NCBI GenBank assembly: GCA_027924585.1
Contig: BSBM01000592.1
Span: 4,756,001 to 4,820,000 of the forward strand
Reading direction: 5' to 3'
Source: Larix kaempferi
Taxonomy: Eukaryota; Streptophyta; Pinopsida; Pinales; Pinaceae
Length of the DNA: 64,000 nucleotides
Below are positions 57,604-64,000 of the stretch, piece by piece. The position numbers and the translations under genes were made by a program. The stretch's first letter is position 1. Each line of letters starts with the position of its first letter. Under the pieces are notes generated by a model, which saw only the letters and a program-made list of their open reading frames with translations, did no database searches and had not been told where the DNA came from.

Positions 57604-58200
57604 CTGATATGGATTTGGTCATTTGGGGTGGTGGAATTGTAAACTCGACTGCTGTAAAGTACATTCTTGAGGCTTATTCATTTGTGTAGTGGCAAGCAAA
57701 AGTATGGACAATGCAGCATTTCAGGATTATATACATTTGATAGATCAATTTCCTCTTCTTACAATGGGTGGAGTTTGAGCAAACTGCACATTCTCTTTAA
57801 CAGGAATTTGATCTTTACTTCTGTACATACAGCTTCCACTAATGCATTTATTGGGCATTCAAATGCATAGAATTGCGGCTTACAAGGTCATGCAGCACCA
57901 TGCTGTAAGTGATTGTCATCCCTCTATTCTTTGTATATGTGTTTCGGATTGGGCCCGTTTTTTAACCGAATGCATTAATTGAGAACTTCGTATGTTCCCC
58001 AAGGAAATTGGCGGGCATAAATGTTTTGATCATAGTGTTATTCTCATATTTGATTTTCAATATTTGTGGGCTGTCTCTTGAGATCCGTCCTGATCACAGT
58101 GATATCCTCATGGCGCCATATCCTCATTGGCACTGTTTAGATTTTCGATATTTGTGCGTCCCCGTATTTTTTGGGATCCGAGTGTGAAATCCTCTTAATT
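57604..58200 (+). other. RopGEF 3' untranslated region and downstream flank
   Basis: No coding motif after the stop codon TAA (57601-57603). The sequence stays moderately GC-rich until about 58170. I do not see a clear AATAAA, so the transcript end is not fixed; small frames here are unsupported. Confidence 0.4.
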
Positions 58201-58261
58201 AGCTCAACTATGCTACATAATTTAGCTGTGCCCAGGGTCCCTCTTCAATTCCACACCTGAA

Positions 58262-58350
58262 CGGTGTCTGGAGACTGTACATCCCACACTGGAATCTGGA
58301 TCCCACACTGTACATCCCACACTGGAATCTGGAGCCCACATTGTACATCA
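58262..58350. repeat. Minisatellite of GTACATCCCACACTGGAATC units
   Basis: Three units of about 25-40 bases, combining TGTACATC, CCACACTGGAATCTGGA and CCCACA. First of three arrays close together downstream of RopGEF. Confidence 0.75.
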
Positions 58351-58534
58351 TTAGCATGATAAATGTACGGAAAATTAAAATTGAAATGATCTGGCCAGAT
58401 GAGATTTGAGGCATTTGCAAGGGACTTTCTTCTAATTCTGAAATAATAACGAAATTGATTTGGTACAGTTGTGTTTCTTCGGTTATTCAAAAGGCTTTTT
58501 TTCATATGAAACTCTCCCTAATGAGAGTTTCTAT

Positions 58535-58630
58535 CACACCTGGGCTTATAGGGTAGAGAGATTTCCTATCAGACCCGGGCTTATAGGGTAGAGAGATTTC
58601 CTATCAGACCCGGGCTTATTGGGTAAAGTA
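58535..58630. repeat. Tandem array of ~38-bp GACCCGGGCTTATAGGGTAG units
   Basis: Two and a half nearly identical units: CCGGGCTTATAGGGTAGAGA followed by GATTTCCTATCAGAC. Confidence 0.85.
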
Positions 58631-58689
58631 ATAAAATAGTATGGATGTTAATGTGTCAAAAATAAAATATAGGGTATACTTCATGCTGT

Positions 58690-58795
58690 CACTTCACTGG
58701 CATTGGACTCAAATGTGTCAATTTATTAGCATTGGACTCAAATGTGTCAATTTATTAGCACAGGTGTCACTTCATTAGAACAGGAGTCAAATATT
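58690..58795. repeat. Tandem array of ~30-bp CATTGGACTCAAATGTGTCA units
   Basis: Units of GGCATTGGACTCAAATGTGT plus CAATTTATTAG, two close copies and two degraded ones. Confidence 0.8.
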
Positions 58796-59519
58796 AACGT
58801 AAGGAATAATGATATTATACTAAGGTGCTTTGACATTTTTAATATATATATATCGGAGATAGGTTCTTGGTATCTCAAAGGTATAGTTGATAATTTCTTT
58901 GTACAAATGTTTATTATCCTCATCGTCTTTATTCATATGATCCTTATTTAGAGTAAGTATATATTTATGATCAAATCAATGAACTTTATAAATAGTAATT
59001 GGACATTTAGAATGTAATCAATAAAATTCAGCACATTATATATGACAATTTAATAAATGTTTTAGTATTTCAATTTTCTTTTTTAAATAATATAAGTAAA
59101 GATATATATTAGTATTAATAAATAAAGAATTAAAAGTTAATTTCTTTCTATCTTAAGTTGAATATAAAATCCCCCCACTGTGGGTGCAAAAGGATGTGAT
59201 TGCTAGCCACATGCTCGCCCACTCTGACCACGAGGCTGGGCACGTGCCTGCCCAACCCACCCACGTGTCCCCAACGGCCTCATAATTTCCTTGGCAGGTG
59301 CCTCGTCCAGCTTTCATCCTCTCGCCAGCTGTTCGACCTCTCCTGCGTGCGCTCCGTCCTGTCTGCTTACTCCTGTCTGGATCAGTGTTATGGCTTTGAT
59401 TGCGCCCACGAAAATGGAAGATTGGGGTTGTAGCTCAGCCCTCATGGCAATAGCAGGCAGCAACAGGTATGTGGTTTTTGGTCACCAGAGCACTGCATTT
59501 CGACGCAAATGCTCTACAA

Positions 59520-59700
59520 GTGTTAGGCTCTCGGCAATTCGACGCAAAGGTTCCACGGGTATTCGACTCCCTGGTGTTCGGCTCTCTGGTGCTCGACTCT
59601 CTACAGGTGTTCGACTCTCTATAGGTGTTCGGCCCTCTGGGGCTCGACTCTCTAGTGCTCGGCTCTCTCAGTTCTCTGGTGTTCGGCTCTCAGATCAGTT
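59520..59700 (+). repeat. Minisatellite of GGTGTTCGACTCTCTA units inside the retroposed sequence
   Basis: Nine or so units of 15-24 bases: GGTGTTCG or GGGGCTCG followed by GCTCTCTGGT or ACTCTCTA. In one frame it reads as a VRLSGARLS-type peptide repeat. Confidence 0.85.
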
Positions 59701-59716
59701 TGCAGGAGAAGTGGAC

Positions 59717-60120
59717 ATGTCGCCCACCAAGAGAGCCTACACCCGTCGCGCGGTGAAGCAAGCCAGTCCCTCCTCCGGTCCTTTCGATGCGCCTCATGCA
59801 CGGGGTCGTCGAGAAAGCTCGCAGATACAAGCAAGAAATCCCGTAGAAGGCATAGACAGAGATCTAGGATGCAGAAGATGATGCCATGGTTTCTCGAGGG
59901 TGTCTCACTGATGCGGAAATTCGAAGTGAATTTGAACCCCTTGTATCGGACCCGGGAAATACCAGGGGTCGGGCCACCCTGTACCAGAAAACTCTCGACT
60001 ATCATTGGTCTCAGAAAATTGTGCTTGGCAAAGCCCTAGCAGACAGGGGAGAAGTCCAGTCTGAAATACTTCTCCAGCAAGATGAAATGATCGATTTCCT
60101 GAAGCAAATCCTCTTCAACT
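59717..60120 (+). pseudogene. Broken ORF in the retroposed sequence
   Basis: From 59717 the frame reads MSPTKRAYTRRAVKQASPSS (basic), then shifts. From 59886 it reads TDAEIRSEFEPLVSDPGNTR, KTLDYHWSQKIVLGKALADR and GEVQSEILLQQDEMIDFLKQ, ending TAG after ILFN. The second part is charged and helix-prone, possibly a coiled coil. Between them another frame reads KARRYKQEIP and DAEDDAMVSRG with stops, so one ancestral protein is likely. No family recognised. Confidence 0.4.
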
Positions 60121-60477
60121 AGCAGCAGCTTGCTCAACATTTCAGGATTACTCTCGCTAAGGAGCCTACTTCCCAGGTTGGACAGTCGGGTTTAAACCAA
60201 TAGTCATGCTTTAGTTAGCTCTTGTCTGTTGGTCACCTTTACTATTTCTATTTAGTCTTTTTTTAAGCAGATATAGAGCACTCTTGCTTGTTAGTTGGTC
60301 AGTTAAACTCTTACTCTGATAAGTCTTGTTTCCCCATGACGAAGACTTCACTCATCTTTGTTTTGGGGTATGTTTTCTATGTTAAGAGAGGGCTCGGTAC
60401 TACTCTGTTACTGTTTATTTTTGTGATGGCAATATAAGAATTTAAACTAGCTTACAAAAAAAATTTGAATATAAAAT

Positions 60478-62095
60478 TTGTTTAATTTTATTTTTGGAAA
60501 GGGTTTGTGAAGATGTTTTTAATTAATTTTTATTGCAATTATATACCAAATGGATGATTTAATTTTGAATTAACTATTAAATATTATGTTGATGAATTAG
60601 TTGAATAGTACCTTAATCATAATAACATAAATACAAGTTCTTAAAGGAGAGCCCTTCAAAATTATAGTTTTCAAGGATCCAAAATATCTTCATAGGAACC
60701 TTCTTACAAAGATGGGGAGCATTCCTGCAATGTTGTGAAAGGAGGGCCTTAAGGCATAATAGATGATAAAGAATGCAATGAAGTTAAGTGATTTCCTTAA
60801 AATGTTTTTGAGATAAATTTATCGAAACAAGATGTTATTAAGATAAATAATACCAAGGCTTAATAAGAATGTTACAATAAAGAAAGCTAAGAGGACCAAT
60901 CATATGCTAATGGGGTCAAGGGATTAATGACTTCTCCAAGCACCACATGCAACAAGATGATTTCCCCATCACAATAGTCCCTCCACCACAAACATGTGCA
61001 AAAAGAAACAAGGAATGATACTGTGGTCAATCAATCATAAAGAGTGATGAGCATTTTACCATTGTATAATCAATGAAAACATTGGAGAAGATGTCCACAA
61101 ACAAAATATCAAACGTTCTTGTAAACAATCATCAAGCCAACCATAATTAGTCTCATGGTGGGCAGTGATCTAATTTTTCATTTGCATTTCTTAACATTTG
61201 ATTTGTAAAAGAATACTATGACAATAAGAATGCTGATCCTTTAGTGAAGAGCAAGAATCCCTCTTCACTTTGATTAGGATGTTGAGAAGTGGAAGACAAA
61301 GAATCTAGTTTTAGTTTATTGAAATAAGATTTAGTGCTTATGAATTGATAACGCAATAAGCATATGGTATAGGTTTTGGTCTCATAGGGGGCACTGATCT
61401 CTTAAAATTTGATTTGTAAAGAATACTATGACAATAAGAATGTTGAATCTAGTTTTAGTTTATTGAAATAAGCAAGATAGTAGATCTTATAAGCATATGG
61501 TATAGGTTTTGGTTGCTCCAAATCAATGATAATAAAAGAAACTAAGTTGCATTTGATGATAAATACTTAACATATCAAAGCCCCGCTCTCACTAGTATTA
61601 TCTCAATCTTAATAGGAGTAACACTACTTTTTTTATGTTTATCTAGTATATAATTTATATAACCTAGTTGACAAAGTAACTTGGAACCACTACTGGGGGA
61701 CACGTGTAGCTTATAATATGGAAAGAAGGTAGGCAAGCCAAAAAGAGTCTGGAAACCTCTTGTACAATGCAATTCTAGTCCTTCAACCTCACAACCAAAA
61801 TTCAGCCAACTGAAAAACCTTTCATCATTTTTGAATGAGAGGTCTAAATTAATCATGCCTAAGCTATTTGTATGAAATGAGAAAAGCAAAGGAAACACGT
61901 TTGAGCAAAATATATTGAATATTAACACACTATCTTTCTAGTTAACTAAGACATGTGAGTTCCACTAACATAAGCACAAGTGGTTAATGTTAGGGAGTCT
62001 ATTTTACTAGACACTTTTGGTCAATACAAGCAAGCAACAATTGTTCTACTTGAGATTTTTAGTGGGGAAAAATCGTCTCGCCCTACATAAGTCAT
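60478..62095. other. AT-rich decayed DNA
   Basis: No supported gene. A partial tandem duplication is visible: AGAATACTATGACAATAAGA at about 61210 and 61421, and GCATATGGTATAGGTTTTGG at 61353 and 61494. The minus-strand frame 61575-61928 has no recognisable motif. Confidence 0.45.
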
Positions 62096-62285
62096 CCTTG
62101 TAGAATTTGAGCATTTAGATTAAGATAATGAATAAGATAGCAATATTCTGAAAGAGATCAACAATCTAACAAATGTATGCAATAAATGTGCTAAACATTA
62201 ATCATTACACAAAAGAGAAGTCAATAACAAGAGAGAATGTTTACATTGAAATTCAATGAATGAAGTGAAAGGAAATAAATAGGCA
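62094..62285 (+). repeat. Direct repeat, left copy (LTR-like)
   Basis: It begins TGTAGAATTTGAGCAT and matches 63667-63850 (AAGATAGCAATA, AGATCAACAATCTAA, CATTACACAAAAGAG, AAGTCAATAACAAGAGAGAA). The repeats are about 1.57 kb apart in the same orientation. Confidence 0.6.
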
Positions 62286-63666
62286 AGGCAATTCAAATAG
62301 GTTAGGAGGCCATTTGAATTGCTCATGCAATGCATGAGATGCTAGTGAAACTTAACTAGAACCAAAGACCCTTAGTTATCCATGCATACTCTCCAAAATT
62401 AGTTAAACTGACTCATGACTTTCTAAACACTAGTTCTAGCTGAATGAGGCACATGCAACTGAGTGAATGCAAATGTATGAGGAGCAAATCCCTAAAAACA
62501 TTTAGGAGGGTGCTACTGTCTCATAATAGCTAAAAAAAGGTGCATGGAGTCCCTGAATAGTGGAGTAAAATCCCTAGATTCACTCCACAACTCTAAATTG
62601 CAATGTGAAACCCTAAAATCAAGGAGAATAAGCCCTAATTGAATGAATTTGCCCTCATATGCCAAAATAGACTTAGGAGTTCAAAAAATAGGAATCTAAG
62701 CCCTTAGGAGCTTTGAAGAAACTCCAGGGTGACTCAAGAGGCTAAATTGAATGGGATTTGGCCTAGTAGACTTATGAAGTCATAGCCTAAATCCCTAGGT
62801 AGGAGATTGAAACTATAGAGAGGGTTATTATGCTCTAACACCCCCATAAGCCGAACTAGGTCAAATAAATGGAAAAAAATGGGTCCCGACAATTTGCAAC
62901 CATGTTAGGTACCCATGTACAGAAGATTTTCTAAAACTGAGTAAGAGGGAAAAACCACATGGGACCCCCCCATAAAAGACAATGTACATGAGAAGGCTAA
63001 GGTACCTACTTAGAAGGAGCCTTCAATTTTGAGGCAATTTGTAGCTTGATGAACTGCTTCTCGATGAAAGACTTTGCAAAGATCCTTGCAAAATTTTGTG
63101 AATTCCTCCTCTTGAAGTGTATGTGAGCCCATTCACAAGATCCAATCACTTTGAAGTGCTTGAATGATGGTTCTTAACCACTCCTTGCTTCAAATGGAGG
63201 AAACACCTCAAAGATTTTGTGCAGAACTTGGTGAATCGTAGGAGGAAAAGCTGTAGATCCGGAGTATGAAGAGACATTCTGGATGTCTTCTTCAATGAGA
63301 ACCCAATTCGAGACAAGTTCTCCTGTAGATACGAGTATGAAGAGATATTTTGGAGGTTTTCTTCAATGGGAACCTGATTTGCGACAAGTTCTCCAATGGA
63401 TAGTAGAAAATTGTTGATTGCTTATTCTTCTGGGCCTATTAAAGGGTCTTCCTTAGCAGAGAGGTGGATCAGGGATGTGTATATGTCCTCGTAGTCCATA
63501 TGTTGAGAATATTTTGGGGCCTATTTCATCCTCTCAATGGATGTGAATATGTCCTCGTAGGGCACATATTGTGAAGCTTCTAGGGCCTCCTTCAAACTTC
63601 AATAGGATTGGATCCCTGTAAAACTTATATACCAACTATTTAGCACCCCTACAACTCTGTTACCAT
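62286..63666. other. Repeat-derived DNA with internal tandem pieces
   Basis: No gene. It contains two tandem pieces: GAGTATGAAGAGA..TTTGGA with GACAAGTTCTCC (63265-63395), and GGATGTGAATATGTCCTCGT (63474 and 63540). It resembles an LTR or its leader. Confidence 0.45.
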
Positions 63667-63850
63667 GTAGAATTTGAGCATATAGATATACATACTAAAT
63701 AAGATAGCAATACTATGAAATAGATCAACAATCTAATAAGTTTATGCAATAAATGTGTTAAACATTAATAATTACACAAAAGAGAGAAGTCAATAACAAG
63801 AGAGAATCTTGTATTACATTGATCTTGAATGAATGAAGTGAAGGGAAATA
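63667..63850 (+). repeat. Direct repeat, right copy
   Basis: Partner of 62094-62285. It is cut at 63850 by the next element. Confidence 0.6.
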
Positions 63851-64000
63851 TGTTGGAATCGATTTAATACTGAGAGGGGGGGTGAATCAATGTTATTGCA
63901 GTTATCAACATTTTTTTATCTTCTTTAACATATTTGTCTTAAATTAATCTTGATCTTTAGTTATCCATCCAATATAAACAAAATCATTCATCCATATATG
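63851..64000 (+). mobile_element. Start of an LTR retrotransposon running off the window
   Basis: TGTTGGAATCGATTTAATAC and the GAGAGGGGGGGTGAATCAAT that follows have the form of an LTR start (TGTTGG) and break the right-hand direct repeat at exactly this point. Only 150 bases are present. Confidence 0.45.

Larger units (their letters stand above)
59158..60477 (+). mobile_element. Poly(A)-tailed retroposed sequence with 13-bp target duplication
   Basis: TTGAATATAAAAT occurs exactly at 59158-59170 and 60465-60477 and flanks a 1294-bp insert ending in CTTACAAAAAAAAT. A target duplication of this length and an A tail indicate LINE-type reverse transcription of an RNA. The insert is much GC-richer than its surroundings in its first 700 bases. 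It carries one apparent protein split by frame changes (59717-60120) and a minisatellite. The parent RNA is not recognised. Possibilities: a processed pseudogene, a non-autonomous retroposon, or a retroposed transcript of another element. Confidence 0.75.

Noticed and set aside
58208-58505. Minus-strand frames near 58.3 kb with a repeated peptide
   Set aside because: They are translations of the minisatellite; no start context or neighbouring exon supports a gene.

Overview
The window is nuclear DNA of a seed plant, most likely a gymnosperm such as a conifer. Reasons: the only intact gene found is a land-plant-specific RopGEF with seven coding exons; almost everything else is old, stop-riddled LTR retrotransposon sequence nested several layers deep; gene density is very low. 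The clade is an inference from overall character. No species-diagnostic sequence was identified.

Layout. 1-1957: end of a decayed Ty1/copia element with its 3' LTR. 1958-2122: a scrap that may end in a CACTA-type terminus. 2123-5090 and 5485-6335: two truncated Ty3/gypsy pol copies. 6336-8133: a short internally deleted LTR element (LTR, dead protease, LTR). 8134-36486: one plus-strand Ty3/gypsy element (GypE) split into three blocks. Its gag-protease (8773-10336) is separated from its reverse transcriptase (31327-31780) by a 20.9-kb minus-strand gypsy element (GypF, 10455-31326, near-perfect 5-bp target duplication). The reverse transcriptase is interrupted again by a solo LTR (31781-33180). 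GypF carries its own insertions: a nearly full-structure copia element (CopG, 23630-29219, perfect 5-bp duplication, primer-binding site and polypurine tract) in its gag, and another LTR of family H (15321-17961) in its integrase tail.

36128-41442 and 46551-51675 are two copies of a ~5.2-kb segment, roughly 95% alike where compared. It contains the end of the GypE LTR, a LINE reverse-transcriptase remnant and three kinds of tRNA-like SINE, two with visible target duplications. Between the copies lie AT-rich DNA, a ~270-bp tandem repeat (44181-44990) and a family-H LTR with a tRNA-iMet primer-binding site (45253-46548).

51676-58270 is the gene island. It has a CpG- and GC-richer promoter region and a complete RopGEF gene (CDS 52715-57603, 626 residues, all introns GT-AG). 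Downstream are three adjacent minisatellites, a 1.3-kb GC-rich poly(A)-tailed retroposed sequence with an exact 13-bp target duplication (59171-60464), more decayed repeats, and at 63851 the apparent start of another LTR that runs off the edge.

No rRNA or tRNA gene, CRISPR array or other intact host gene was seen. The most interesting items are: the GypF architecture (a second capsid-like domain between protease and reverse transcriptase, plus an extra ORF after integrase), the retroposed sequence of unknown parentage beside RopGEF, and the 5.2-kb duplicated module.
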